Source of the DNA: Mycteria americana
Lineage: Eukaryota; Chordata; Aves; Ciconiiformes; Ciconiidae
DNA: 64,000 nucleotides
Assembly (NCBI RefSeq): GCF_035582795.1
Contig: NC_134396.1
Coordinates: forward strand, 31,663,683-31,727,682
Direction: 5' to 3'
The position numbers were made by a program, and so were the translations under genes. Numbering within the stretch: the stretch's first letter is position 1; the number at the start of each line of letters is the position of its first letter. Below the pieces are notes generated by a model that had not been told where the DNA came from, ran no database searches, and saw only the letters and a program-made list of their open reading frames with translations. This document shows, in pieces, positions 1-13,659 of this stretch.

Positions 1-2197
1 AGGCAGGGAGAATGTGAAAGGGTGTTCCTCAGATCAAACTGTTACTGTAATCAGATGCAATGCAGGCAAATATAATGTCCGTCAGTAACCAGAAATGAAA
101 GTCTCAAGACTGTTCTGACCTATCCAGATCTTTCCTTACTTCGGTGTGTATTCCTCCTATAATGCTTGTAATTGCAAGATTTCACATGCTTATCTCTCTA
201 GCTGCGAGTAAAATTAAAATGCAAATGCTAGATTCTGATATTTCAGTTTAAAAAAATTGTGCAAACAGTGAACAGAATCCTAAAGCAGAGTGGGAGAAGC
301 CAGTCCCAGAGCAGACAGCTATTACACAAGCAGAACGTGCTAGTCATATTAAGCAGTCCTTGTTGCGCACAGCAGAAAGCATTAACACTAACAACACTGT
401 CTCAAAAGCCTAAAAATAACTTTGTCTTTAGAAAACTCCTGTCAGAAGTTCAGTAATAAGTATTTTTAATGCAGATAACACTTATTCTGTCGTCAGCTTT
501 TCCATTCACAGTCTTTTCAAATGTGTTCCTTCAAGCCCAGCAGATGGAGCACAAGACCCCACCAGACACTCAGTAGTTTCAGGTCTGTCTCCACCTTCTG
601 CAAAAAGGTTGCAGAAGAGCACAGGAGATCACAGTGTTTCTATGGTAAGACTGAACCTAGGCACTCCTAATGGTGGCAAACAGTGGAAGCAGGCCTTTGG
701 GGCTTCTGCACAGTTCGTGTAGATCAGAAGATATGTTCCTGGTACTCTTTGTTCTTAGGGTCTCCAGAGGCTTCTGTTCTGCTTACACATGAAATTTTTG
801 CAAATGTGCAGACAGAGACACCACCATCCCACACCCCCCTGCCCGGCCTAAAATGGAAGTTAAACTCAGATAACTTTTCAGTAAAGCACTCTTGGAAGCA
901 ACTTTTCCAAATTATCTCAGTGGAAACACAAATTGAATTAATAAGTTGTTGGTTTTATTTTAAATATAACCATAATACAATACAATAATTTTAAATGTAA
1001 CACAGAATACACTTCAATGTTCAAAAGAAATTTGAGTGTAGGTAAGCATGTGTAAACTATTCTTCTTGTATATAACAGTGACCACATCTGGCAGATGGCA
1101 GGAGTAGAATCAGTCTGGAAGTCACAAACTAAAGTGAAATTTGATGCCATGGTCTCAATAACTGCACCATAGGTTTCTATTAATGTATTTCTACTAACTA
1201 CGAGTCAGGGCAGGGAATCATAGCATTGCTACCATAATTTCTCCTAGTGGAGAAAGGACAATATGAAGCAACCAGTTACTAACATATTAGCAGTTTTGAC
1301 GCAATCTGTCAAGTGACACTGCTACTCTGCCTACATTTCGTGGGAGGACTTGGAAGAATTGTGCTGTGTTGCCTGTACTCAGGCTTTTCAAAGTGATTTT
1401 AGTTGAATCTGAAAAAGCAATTTCTATTCAGTCCAAACAGGTATGGGATACTTAATGTGGTGCAATCCCCAAGAAAACAGTGTTTTCTGTGGCTGAATAT
1501 GTTCATTAAAAAGCAACAAATGTCAAACAAAACAGCCCTATATCTTAAGTTGAGGGGCATCAAAGGAGGTCTACAGAATTGCTCACAAGCTGCTTTAGCT
1601 TCCTGTCCATATGCAGGTTTACTTAACAATTCCAGTATTGATTATCTATCTTTGTAAGAAGCCACCCCATGCTGTGTCAGACTTCTTGATCTCAAAGCTA
1701 CTAAAGGCTGCGGCTGTCCATCCTTAGGTCTACCTAAAAAAAAGGCAACATACAGACTGAAGGCATAGCCAAGATACTGCTAATGAGAAGATCTTAAAAA
1801 CTGCAATATGTTCATTGAGGGTATCAAGAATACAAGACTATCAGTTTCACATACCGTCTGTAAAACCATCCTTTAGATCCAAGTGTTCTACCTCTCAAAA
1901 CTGAGAACATCTATTGCCGTTACCTGCACAACCAGAAACATGAACACGTGGCAAACTTAAGCTGTCTCTAGGTTATAAAAACATAAGACGGCCTGTCCAC
2001 TGCTAATGTACAGTGGTGACTGATATTGCATATGTATCTGAAATACTTTGGCAGAGTTACATTAATTGACTGTTAGGAGGACTGTTAAATGCCAATACTG
2101 TGATCAGTTTTTGAAAATAGGTGTATCAATTATTTTTACTTAGTGATTTCCTTTGATTGTGAATGATCTTACCAAATGAAAATATTCTAGACATTAC
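1..2197 (-). other. OSTF1 intron 4 (partial)
   Basis: No sequence encoding the expected next OSTF1 segment (end of SH3, start of ankyrin repeats) is visible on the minus strand here, so this is read as intron following the donor at 2196-2197. It is AT-rich, with only short chance reading frames and no repeat I can name. Confidence 0.7.
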
Positions 2198-5100
2198 CAT
2201 AGTTGCTTGGAATTAGTCCAGTTCTCCCTTTGCAAGTTCCTTTCCACCAATTTGTATCACTCTGCAGAGAAAAGGGAAAATATTTAAGAAGGGATATGCT
2301 GCATCTCAGAAGTATTCAGTCCATATGGGATATCTTAGACTTACCATGTCTGAGATGTAAATTATATCTCCTTCTTCAAAGTACAGTTCATCTGGCTTTA
2401 AAAAACAAATTTAAAAAGGAAGAATAAACAAAAATCTGAATGTGTGTACTTAGGTAAAACAAATACCTGGATAAAGCAGACTACATTCAGCTCTTCTTCC
2501 AAAAGAACAATAGCTCAAATTCTCTAGCAACTAGACAACATCTTGACAGCCTTTCATACTGTAGTTTGACTTGCCTACAGCTAACTTTTTGGATATGTGA
2601 CAGCTAAAGAACTTTTGGACTTCCTGACAGCTAAAGAAAAAGGCTGTGGCCTTTCCAACAGAGCACTGTGCAACAAAAGCAGTGAAATATATATTGTGTT
2701 TGTTAACTTCATCCCCTTTTTGGTTGGTCCCAGTTCATCAAATCTCTTAGTTCTCGGTTATCTTTGTTGCCTTTGGAAGAAAAGAAAAAAATCACTTCGA
2801 TTGATGATCTTAGATTGCAGGTAACTGATACAAGAGAAGAAAGCATGCTGCTTTTAACAAAAGCTAGACTTAAAAAAGGAGAGTGATGATTAATCAGGCA
2901 GTTTTAGTCACATTAAGAATCCATATTCATAATCAGGCTTTTCCACTGAAAACATAGTACAGTAAGTCTAACAGGCCAACCCTAGCAGAACTGAAGAAAT
3001 GTTATTACAGGTAAGATTAAAATTAAGCTTCTCAAACCCCTAAAATCTAGACGTACTTACCGTTCTGGGCTCAAATGTATACAGGGCCCTGAACACTTTA
3101 ACCTGCCCTAAAAAAGAAAAAATAAACAGTATCAGTATCATGCCTTCTAAACATAGCATACACATACAGCCCTCAAATCCAAACAAATCCCTTTCCTTAA
3201 CCCTTAAAGCTGCTTGCTGAATGAATTTGTGCTATGCCTCTGTCACTGAGAATCATGATGAAAAGACTCAACCCAGCAGCATGGGTTCCAAAGGAAATGG
3301 GCCATCTGATCAGCTAAATGTAAGCTGCTTCTTGTGCACACCTAACATGGTCTACACAGCTCACCATGCAAGTCAACTAAAGTGTTGCTTCACAAATTGA
3401 TGGCAAAATGTAGTTTCAATCATATACACCCTCACACACTCATACATGTTGTACATATTTTTATTAATATTTGCAATATTTATCAGATTTGTCAAATCAT
3501 ACAGAATTAAGGAAAGAATAAAGAAACAAAACAATGACCAATGTCTTCAACATGTTCTTATACTTAACTTGTAGTCGTTACTAATTAGGAAAATAATGCA
3601 GTAGCACAGAAATCATTACATTTAAGAAAAATGACAAATGGTCACCAAGTCCTATTTATGGAATGTACAGCTGACATGGTGTTCTGTTCATATGCTTAAA
3701 ACAAGCTACAGTGTTTACAATTCCACTAAGTGGGCAACGTTTATTTTAATAGGGCAGTTTTGAAGGGACCGTCAGCAGCATCCAAGCCAAGAAAAGATAA
3801 CCTTTAATGCAAAGAGGTACAAATTTAATTGCATAAACTGCAAAAGAAGCATCCCTATAAACATTTTTTTAAAAATTCAATAAAGGTACATTTCAAGAAC
3901 ACCAAGCAGAAAGTATAAGATAAGTGCAAGAGAAGAAGCATGTATCTTACATAATTTTACTAGCTGAACTGCCGAAGTCCACTGAACTCAATGGAGAGAT
4001 ATATTATGCAGACTGTTCTGTATTGTTTACTTTTCTCCGAACTGTTAAGTATGTAGGTTTGTTTACTTTTAAATATCTTAAGTATGTGACTGTATTTCAG
4101 ATTCTTACACTACACTTTACATGTTTATATAGATTAACTTGTGATTGAAGCAGTATTTGGTCCATCGGGGCAATGCATTACTTAGACCACACTTAGCCCA
4201 GGCTATTTCGTATCCTTAGACAAACTGAGGAACTTACTGCCAAAGGTTAGTACTGTACAATAAAGTGTGCATAGACAAAATCTTGTGCAGTATATTATAT
4301 GGAGAGAACTAAGTAACAAGAGAGTAGGTTTCCTCATGTCTCAAGAATAAGCCTTTACCTTTCTGTAAAGAACCATTGCTAGAATTTTTTTGCCTGTTTT
4401 TTGCTAGATGTAGCCTTCATTACCCCAGCATCTAAAAGCCTACCCACAATAGTCATCATTTTAGAAAGTTAACTTAAGGGCTTTACAAATGTCAGTCTGA
4501 ATGTATATATGCTGACAGGCTTGAGAAAGGAGGATGCTACTCAACTGTATAAACTGCCATTTTGCAGCATACACCACAGTCTTGGGGTGGCTCTTAAAAG
4601 ATGTTTTCAAATACCTCTGGATAGTGCCTAGCAAAAGCCATGCCACAGCACATGTTTATGAAGTGGTATTTACCAGGGCACAACTACTAAGCAAAACATT
4701 TCTGTAGTCCTCTTTTTTGGGGCTAAGTGTATGTAAAAGTATAACCATAAAATTAATCTGTGTAAACTTTCTAGATTGCCAAATGCATGTAGACACTGTA
4801 TATATGATTTTTCTTCCAATTTGTAAGTGTATCCCATGCTCCTCCCAGATCTTATTTTTTAATAACACCATAGAATTTCACTTGGGCTTTACTGGTTCTC
4901 TCTCACACAGCAGCCATTTCCTAGACAAAAAAGGTCCAACACTTCTCAGGCCTTTGCCTCAGAAACTAAATACCTGCACTGTGGCAACAGCTAAAAAGGA
5001 TGAAACCTCTGTTCTGCTCATGACCTATATGGAAATGATAAACAAAGACAGTAGATAGTAATGTGTCCTAGATCTAAGAGCTTCAGAATGAAATGTTTGA

Positions 5101-8100
5101 ACTGCAGCTGGGGAGAAGTCAAACCAAAAAAAAAGAGAAGAAGAAAAAAAAAACGACAAAAAAAAAAAAAACTAAGAGATGACAAAACAGGATGGGTGAC
5201 AGAGTACTGTCCCTTCTCCTCAGCTTTCTTACACAGATGACAGAAAAACGCATACTGATGACTGGTGACTTTAACCATCACCCACCAATTTTCAAGGTTT
5301 TATGTAAGTAAAAGGAGGAAATGGACAACAAAAGGGAAGAATAAGAAATATTAAAAGGGGAAATGAGACGACAGCAGAAGACAAGAAAAACAAGAAATAT
5401 AGATTTGTGTGTGTTGTATGTGTTTCCTGTTGTAATGTACTGTATCTGTGTCTACAGGTTTTCTAAAGCTATCACACCCTAAGAGGAGGAAAAGAAGAAT
5501 GAAAACACTGATGCTGATAAAAGTATTGCTGAAATGTTGTTTAAACAAAAGGCAATTCATGGGTGGGTTTTTTTGCGTTTTGGTTTTTTTTTTTTAATTC
5601 TATACAACTGAAACAGAGTTACTTCCCCAAATGTCAAGCTGTGGTGTCACACACAGCACAACACATTCTAAAACATTTTACTGTGATGAAATACGAAGTA
5701 CAGATTTGCATCTATAGAACTGCAGGTCTGGTTAATGTTAATTTTACAGCACCTTATACAGGACTTAAAACACTACTCATTACTGACACCAATCTTTTAA
5801 ATATTTCGTGATAAACAGATATTAAGCCTGGTTATGCTGCTGCATTTAAGAGCTAAGAACAACAGGACTTTAGCACCTGGCATGGCAATTATTTCTGCCA
5901 AATTTTAATGCAAAAAATCAGTCTAGAAGATTTAAAATAACAAAATGTAAGGACACAAAGGGCACATTAAACTTGAATCCTTATCTGCAAATACCAACAA
6001 ATTGTATTTTACTAGGCACATGAGTACCTGTAATCGCCTGAAGTACTTTTATGTAGCAATGCCCATCCCTAGGCATGCAGACAAGACTTAGAGCTTGCAT
6101 TGCTGGGTGTCCTTTGGAATATGCAAAAAGTTATAAAGCGTCTGAGGACCTCCTGTGCTCCCTCTTACTACTATCTATCCACTACAAACCACGTTGTAAG
6201 ATTCATGTAGGATGGAAAACTAATACACTAGCACTGATTTGAACTTATCACAGTTGACTGACTACACCTCCCCACCACGTACTTCTAGAGGACAAAATAA
6301 CTAGAATACAGAAGACGCATGTACCTTTTTAAGATTTCAAGGCACTAGGCAAACATTAATAACTTTATTCTCAGCATGACTAACAAGTGGAGTATCCCTT
6401 TTAAAAACAAAGGAAATGGAGGCACAGTGCAGTGATGTGTTGCCCAAAAAAATCTTTTCTTAAGCACAGGGACAAATTTAAATGGTACTTCTTTTCAATC
6501 CCACACTTCAGCCAGAAGGCTGTCTTTTCCCTTCTCATTGAATTTGCATTAAACATCTGCAAAACAACTATCTGACAAATAAAAAAGATAACTTATTACA
6601 CATACTAAACAGACACAAATATTCTTAGCATACAAACTCCCCAAGCCACAATTTGCCAAACTCTCCCCCAGCAACACAACAGGGTAAAGGAGTCAAACTA
6701 AAGATTCTCTCTAACCAGCAACATAAAATAAATGCCTTTATCAGGTTGGGCTGACCTCACACCCTTCAAATTATTTTGGATAACTTCTCCTATAAACTTC
6801 TCCTCCTTTTATCACAAAAGGAAACAGGCAACTCAGATTTCTAATATGACCCTCTCCCAGCTAAGCACCTAAAAGAAGCTGAGTTGCTAAACAGTAACAA
6901 CAGCTTAAAAATGCAGCTTCTGATATGTAGTGAACTGAAACAAGATCGCTGCTGTGCTTTGTAATACAAAGTAATAAAAAAAAAAGACCATTTTCTCAAA
7001 AGACTAGAAGCTTTTTGTTTCCTCCTAGCAATTTTGAGGTTTATTTTTAATTAATTTCAGTATCATTAACAGAAGATTGTTTCCAAAGAAGTGCTACGTG
7101 CTTTCGTAACAATGAGTTACTGTTTCTCTTAGTGATGCTTTTTTTTCGCACTTCCTTTCTGTTCTTTTACCCCAGCTTCTCTATACCACCAGACCATAGC
7201 ATTAAAATCCCCTCTTCTACTCAACTTGCCACCAAAGCATTCTCTGCTTTCCTCTTACTTGCTTTCACCCATCAAAGACCAAAAAAAAAAAAAAAAAAAA
7301 AAAAAAAGACCCATACCTGCATGGCATTACTTATTTAGGTATTTGACTTGGGCTGAACTTCCAGCACCAAAGGGGAGGAAAAGCAATTTCATTAGCTGTC
7401 AATTTGTATTACTTCCTCAAGGAAAAAAAAAGTACTTGGTGCAAGAGCAATTTATTTTAGTTAAGAAAATAATCATGGCACTAAGCCAACGTTCTCAGGA
7501 GCTACCAAGGCTTGGCCCCAGTGGACTGATACAAGTCTTTTGTTAGCATTTCACACCCTGTTTCGCCTGCCATAGACAGACACAATCAAATCTCACTGAT
7601 GCAAACAAGGTTCTACAAATCAGACATTGATCCTGATGCAGCATCTTTTCCTTAGCTATATCTAGAGTGAGCAGCTCTAGACTACCATAAAAATCAGAAT
7701 AATTAACTTACTTTAGATAAACAAACTCACTGGGTGTCACAAAGCACAATCAGTACCTATAAGACAGAGAAATGGATAATCTCTGTGCTCTACAAAATTG
7801 GAATTGGCCATGGTCATCTATAGATAAATTAAAAAACTTCAAGTCTATCAAATCTATAAGGGTTCCAGCTAATCCTGGGCTAATTGTCATCAGCCATCCT
7901 CCTCCTTGTTCCCATACGGCTGCACACAGAAGCAGTTGAGAAATCAGGTACTCTCTCTAGCACCAACTTGATTAAAAACTAATTTGAATCCCCACCTGTA
8001 ACAAATGGACCAAAACCAGAAAACATGCATAAGATTTGGGATGTCAGGAAGAAAAAGGACTGTTTGCATGTTCCACGGCCTATGCTGGTTTTAGAGTCCC

Positions 8101-11100
8101 CTCCCAGAACATGTATGACTGGGAATATGAATTCTCATACACATTCAGATTAATTTCTCTGAAGCAAGCAAGAGGCATCTTCTGCCTGACCTCACAGAAA
8201 GTGTGGTGGCAAAAGGACACTGTGTTTGTTTACTCAATGTTGGCCTAAGAACCTGCAAAGGAATTACACAACCTGGCAACACCAGCAATTCGAAGCCACA
8301 ATCTTTTGGTCAAGTGACAATACCAAAGGTAAGCTGCAAGTCAGAATAATTCGTGATACGCTTGCAGTTTGCTTTAGTAAGAAAAGACATGTTCATGTTA
8401 TGATCTGCATGTTTCTTGGGAGACATGCAATTTTATTCGATGTTTTATTTACTTATTTGGCCAATTTTATTAGATATTTTATTTATTTATTTGGCCAGTC
8501 TGCCCAAAATTTATTATGCCCAGACTGAAAGTTTTTTTTTTCTGGCTTCCCAGGAACTGGAAAATAAGGTACTTTACACCCAGACCTTCAAGCAGCGATT
8601 AAAGTAGTGTAAATACGTTTTACAGGAGTGTGGCTTCTATTTTGGCATGTTGCTCACAGGATCTTGCACAAAGACGCAACAGAGTACAACACAGCATTTG
8701 AGGATTGCCACAACTCAGACAGAAAAAAATGCGGTCCCCGCTGGTTAGAGAACCATCTTCCACTTCTAAGTTGTGCTTGTTAGAAAGGGGAAGTGAACAT
8801 AGGGCATACAAATCAGAGGGGAGGCTGTGTTAAAGAAACAAACAAAAAAGCCTAAGAATCTGTTTAGGGACATGTTGAAAAGAATGCAAACAGTAGACTG
8901 GTGCCAGTGTAGATGACAAACTGGGGCAGCCCAGGAACAATCATGGACTGCACCAGTGTTTGGAGTGGAAGGAAAAAATACCATTTGTTTACAGAAAATC
9001 AGAATTAAGAATATTCTCCCAGAAGATGTATGTGAACACAATTTCGCAAATGAATTTTGACTGGCACAGTTTGATGCTGAAATCTTCTACTTCTTACCAA
9101 TTTTATTTCTGCAAATGCACAGAATGCCTTCACTTGTAGGAAGCTTGTTTGCAGCCCCAGCAGCTTGCAGTAAGACAAGCGTTTGAGGTCAGAAATGAAA
9201 GTTTAAAATGCATATTGAAATCAGACTTGGAACTGTTTAATTGGTCCTCTGATGTTTTTCTCTCCTTAGAGCTGATGACCGCAGCCTAACTCCCCACATT
9301 CACATGGTCACATCTCCCTGGCTAACAGAAACCTTTCTTTGACTTACAGAAGGAACCTCTACCGCCACCACCGCTGCCAAATTTAGGCCTACTGCTAGGA
9401 ACTTAGGCATGTGACTCAATGCAGGCCTCTGCTCCTGTGAATGCTGTCACAGCCCCTACTTTACCTAAGAATTAAGGTGAAGTGAACTTGATTGTGATTC
9501 AAACTAAATATTTATGTTCAGAATCCTTTTTTTAACTGTGACAGCTACTAGTGGCTGCAAAGTCAACAGACCTACTTTAAGGTAGTTCATGTTACGTATG
9601 TTTCCTCCTGCCTCCCTTCCTCTAAATTGGAATAATTTAAAACTGTAATTTCCTTGGGACAAAGACTGGTCTTTCTCCATAAAATGTAAATGTTGTGTGG
9701 ACTCTAGGATCAACAGGATCAACATACCTTACTCTATCTGGAGAACATGAAAGTAAGGTTTCTTTAAAATATTAATCTATCACTTTCATCTCCCCAAGAG
9801 CTGTTGGTGCATACTATGTAAGGCTCCAATCAAAAATGCATAACCAGACAGAAAGCACTGTTCAAGGAGACAACTAGCAGAAGGCAGTATAGCTTGTCAA
9901 GTTCAAAAGACTTAATAAGTAACTTTTGTAAATCCAACAAATCCAACTTTTGTAAATCCAACACAGAATGTTTAAGAGGTTTATAGAAGATATGTAGTTT
10001 GAGACATCAATACAATTTTTGAAAGATGGAGCAGAAACCCTACCCTTGCATAATGCTGACAGAGAAGAAAGTTTCTGCTATTTTCAAGTCCCACTCCACT
10101 CCTTTGTATCTTCAATAGCAAGTCTAAATAGAAAATACAACTAGAAAACAATAATAATACAGAGCCCCAAGAGAAAAGCAAAGCTAGGCACTTGTTAAAA
10201 AAAAAAGTCTCAAAACACTAGAAATTAAAAGCCTTCTAAAGCCTCTAAAAACAATCATGACCCCTTACTCAAGGGCTAACCACAGACCCCGAAATAGTAG
10301 CTCATGTGTTGACAAACATACCAGATGATTGTCTAAAATATATTGATGTCAAAACCATCTCTCTGTAACTGAAATCCTAATGTGCTGTGCATGCCACAGG
10401 ATTAATAGAAGAGCCTTCTGTCAGATAAAATGCTCTCACGTACTGAAGAAAACCACACGTAATGCTATAGCTACTTAGTTTTTCTCCCTTTGCGCCTCCT
10501 TTTTTCCCCACATTTTTAAAGCACTGTCTAGCCATCCAACTCTATTGTCCAACACTCCTGTGATGAGCAGTGAACTGTTTTAGAAAGGATGAATATTTAT
10601 TTCACTAAATATCTTCACTTCCCTGCCGCCTGCTATATCTCCTTCCATCTCTACCTAGCCTGCACTTTTTTTTTCCTGAACACAACGGAAAGCACTACTG
10701 CAACCAATGTCTTGTCTTCCCTTCTATCTGTCTTGAATTGTAACAATTCAGCAGCAAGGCAAGCAGGCTTGCTGTTCCCTGACACAGGTTATAGCCCAGT
10801 TTATAGACTGGATACCTGATGATAGTGAAGACAAATTAACACAGCTCAACCAAATGCACCAAGACATTCCACCAACTGCAGTCTAAAGAGACTGCCAAAA
10901 GAGACAGCATTACGCTGCTGTAGCAACTATTTCACCACATAGAGTTCCTATATTTATCTGTCTTTAACTAGCGCATTTTAACCTCTATAACCCTGAGAGA
11001 TTCAATGACAATACCTAGGCATAACTGATATTATAGACAGAACAAAGCCAGACATAAAACTACAGAAATATTTTAGAATATCCTAGAAGATAGTCTGTTC

Positions 11101-13298
11101 CTGAAAATGCCTTGGAAAAAATTTAACGCGACAGCCTCCATACTACTTCCTTTCTTCAAAAATGAGGGATTCAGCAAAATTGATCTCATTACCCTTAATC
11201 AACTCTGAAACCCACTACCAAGAGAGTCTTACTCTTTTCCTCTTCCTTCTGCAGCCATTTATTTCTACCTACTTCCTTTTGCTGTGTCAAGCACTCATGC
11301 GGTAAACCAGCTCAGCAAGTTCATGAGACATAAAAATAACCTAACATAAAAAGTCAGAGCACCAATCCAGGTTGTCCTGTCACTAAATGGAATGGAAAGG
11401 GGATGGCAGGGGCGTGGATGGGGGTAGGGAACCTGTCCTTTTGATGGCAGTCTGCATTTTATCAGATCAAGCATACCACAAAACTGCATCCAGCAAACTA
11501 GTGGGAGACATCTAGTATTAGACATAATGCATCTGAGTTAGTCTGATAGCTCCTGCACGTTAGGTAGGGTTAGAGTCTTTAACTCCTTAAGAATCTTAGG
11601 TTAAGTTGAACTCATCTTTTTGCAAAACAGAAAACTGAGTTATCAACTTCATCGGAAAAATTTACTCTTCTTACATATTTGGCTGTTAAGAGGAACACCG
11701 CACCCTTTCAGAAGCCCACAGATTTCCTCAGTATGGGTTTTCAGTGAGAGTCCACAACAGGAATGCTTCTATTACTGTCTTTTTCACTTCAAGTAAGCTG
11801 TTTTCAAAGAGGCTTAGCAAACTGCAGGGCAGAGGAGATTCTTCCGAGGATGAAACTCTACATTCAAAGAGCTTTAACAGATTCTGCTTCTGTGGGTAGG
11901 TCAAGACTGATGGTTTAAATGGTCTAAACCAGGTTTGCACTTACTTGACTTCAAATTAAAAACTTGTTTTATAAGCTGTTTAGTTAAAACACTCAATTAG
12001 GTTACTTATTTAATTATTTCTAAAAAACATCAGTATTTCAAATACTACTCTAAGTGTGAAAAATATTGAAATTCAGATGGATTTAGGGATCAGATAATCA
12101 TATTTTGGGAGACACCAACTAGTCTTATCTATTTAATTACATTCACAATGAATTTTTAACTTTAAAGTAAGAATTTAACCTTTCATACTGGGAAATGATA
12201 TGCAGACGTGATAAACAGCATTTACATTTCCCAGATCAATTCCTTATTTAAAAAACCAAAACCCTAAGCCTAATGGCTTAAATTTTGACAGAAGAATGTA
12301 TGTTTACCTGAAAGATGCCATTTCTATTCCAATGTTTAAAACCGTGCAACTTCCAATGTTTTTTCAATATAATTTTAGAAAAATCTGTGACTGCTATTAA
12401 TTTTTTGAAACTAACTTTGCACTAAATTTATCTGAAAAAGGTGCAGGAGCAAAAATGTATGCATTGATGACTAAATGCGCCAGAAAGGGCGACAGGCACA
12501 TTTGCACCAGAATGTCAAAAGACACATTGAGAGTTTGGCTGTTGGGAGTCCTACAAAGGAAAGCAGCGGATGCCATGGAAGAAGAAGAACGTAGCATGGG
12601 ACTGTACTATAAAGCCGCTTTTATGCATCAAGATATTGCTAATCCACGCAATCACAGGGAAAACCTCAGAGTATTTCAACGCCTGTTTCTTAACAGGTTA
12701 AAAGGTTTCCCGTGCACTTCAGCCTCCGCAAGCTTCCCCTCGACAGCAGCCGCTGGCTGGGCGCACCACCACGCCAAGCACCACGGGCACCACGGCTCCC
12801 GGGCCTGGGCCGCGCCTCAGAGGAGGAAGGCCGGGGCGAGGAGGCTCTGCGCAACCCCGCGACACGGGGAGCCTGTCCCCGGGGGATGGCTCTGCCCCGC
12901 GGGCACTCTCGAACCTTCCCCCGAGCCGGAGCAGGCGCGGGACCCCGCCCAGACACGATGCCTGCGTGCCGAGGGCAGCTCCACGACCGCTTCCAGCGGG
13001 GCCGCTGGCGCTAGGGCCGCGGACGGGCCTGCCTCCGCTGCCGGCACCGAGCAAGCGGCGCGGACGCTAATGGCGGCGGGGCGGGGAAAGGAAGGTGTAG
13101 GCGGCCCTGCCCCACTCCCCCCCGGCCGGGCTCCCGGCTCTGACAGCCCAGACCCGACTCCCAAACGGTCCACGTGTTACCAGGCTCCGCGCCCCGCACC
13201 GACTTCGCGCGGCCGGTGAGGCGGCCGGGGAACGGCGGGTCGGGCCGCCGGGCCCCTCCCTTACCTGGCTTGGCCGGTTTAGGTGGCGGCTTGGACAT
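2198..13298 (-). CDS. OSTF1: OSTF1, osteoclast-stimulating factor 1 (5' four coding exons; gene continues off the left edge)
   Basis: OSTF1 is a small cytoplasmic adaptor with a proline-rich start, one SH3 domain and ankyrin repeats; in mammals it is linked to Src-family signalling and osteoclast formation. Minus-strand coding exons are 13298-13265 (exon 1), 3107-3061, 2395-2345 and 2261-2198, each flanked by GT/AG signals. Their lengths (34, 47, 51, 64 nt) keep one frame. The start reads [22 protein letters not shown]3 hallmarks are visible: ALYTFEP at residues 19-25, acidic DELYFEEGD at 29-37, the WW pair at 49-50, and GLIPSNY at 59-65. Exon 4 ends one base into the next codon, so the end of the SH3 domain and the ankyrin repeats are left of position 1. 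I searched 1-2197 for the next exon and found none. The start codon sits in a CpG island and shares its promoter with NMRK1. The family assignment is secure. Confidence 0.95.
5122..5172 (+). repeat. A-rich low-complexity tract
   Basis: Runs of 9 to 14 A broken by G and C. No recognisable element body lies upstream on the plus strand, so it is simple low-complexity DNA rather than a clear retroposon tail. Confidence 0.8.
7281..7307 (+). repeat. Uninterrupted A27 homopolymer
   Basis: Twenty-seven consecutive A residues in OSTF1 intron 1. On the minus strand (the OSTF1 sense) it is poly-T. No matching retroposed body or flanking target duplication was identified. It is likely variable in length between individuals. 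Confidence 0.9.
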
Positions 13299-13471
13299 GA
13301 CTGGGGCCGGCCCGAGCGCGGACGGGGGAGCGGCGGGACGGCGATCGGCTGTCTGCGAGCGGGCCCGCGGTGCCGGGCGGGGCGGGGCGGGCGGCAGCGC
13401 AAGCCCTCGCCGGGTACCGGGAGCGGTGCGCGGCGGGCGGCGGGCAGGAGGAGGAAGGAAGGGCGGTGAGA

Positions 13472-13491
13472 GGGAGGGAGGGAGGGGTGGG
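13472..13491 (+). promoter_or_regulatory. G-quadruplex-type motif in the OSTF1/NMRK1 island
   Basis: Five G-runs of three or four separated by single bases, which fits the G3+N1-7 rule for an intramolecular quadruplex. It lies about 175 bp upstream of the OSTF1 ATG, on the strand opposite to OSTF1. Confidence 0.6.
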
Positions 13492-13554
13492 TGCTGCGGG
13501 CAGCGCCCCCCAGTGGCGGCCGCAGGCGCTCCCCCAGACCCAGGCGGGACCCAG

Positions 13555-13559
13555 CCAAT
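13555..13559 (+). promoter_or_regulatory. CCAAT box (candidate NF-Y site)
   Basis: CCAAT inside the GC-rich core between OSTF1 and NMRK1, exactly 100 bp from a second copy at 13655. Paired CCAAT boxes are common in divergent CpG promoters. Confidence 0.5.
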
Positions 13560-13654
13560 CCCCGCGCGCGCCGAGGCTCCGCCCCGCCACGCCGCGCCCC
13601 TCCCGCGCGGGCGCGGGCGGGGCGAGGGGAAGGGGAAGCGGCCTGAGGAGGCGG

Positions 13655-13659
13655 CCAAT
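13655..13659 (+). promoter_or_regulatory. Second CCAAT box (candidate NF-Y site)
   Basis: CCAAT followed directly by GGGGGCGCG, about 360 bp upstream of the OSTF1 start. Same orientation as the copy at 13555. Confidence 0.5.

Larger units (their letters stand above)
3108..13264 (-). other. OSTF1 intron 1 (about 10.2 kb)
   Basis: The intron lies between the exon 1 donor (GTAAGG, minus strand, at 13264) and the exon 2 acceptor (TTTTTTAG followed by GGCAGG, at 3108). It is AT-rich unique-looking sequence with two A-rich tracts on the plus strand. The right-hand 500 bases enter the CpG island. I recognise no gene, RNA or named transposon inside it. Confidence 0.85.

Noticed and set aside
1-2197. 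Remaining OSTF1 exons (ankyrin repeats)
   Set aside because: I looked for reverse-complement sequence encoding the expected AEQAESIDNPLHEAA region and the ankyrin repeats and found none, so they must lie off the window.
7281-7307. A27 tract as a processed pseudogene tail
   Set aside because: No gene-like sequence precedes it and no target duplication was found.
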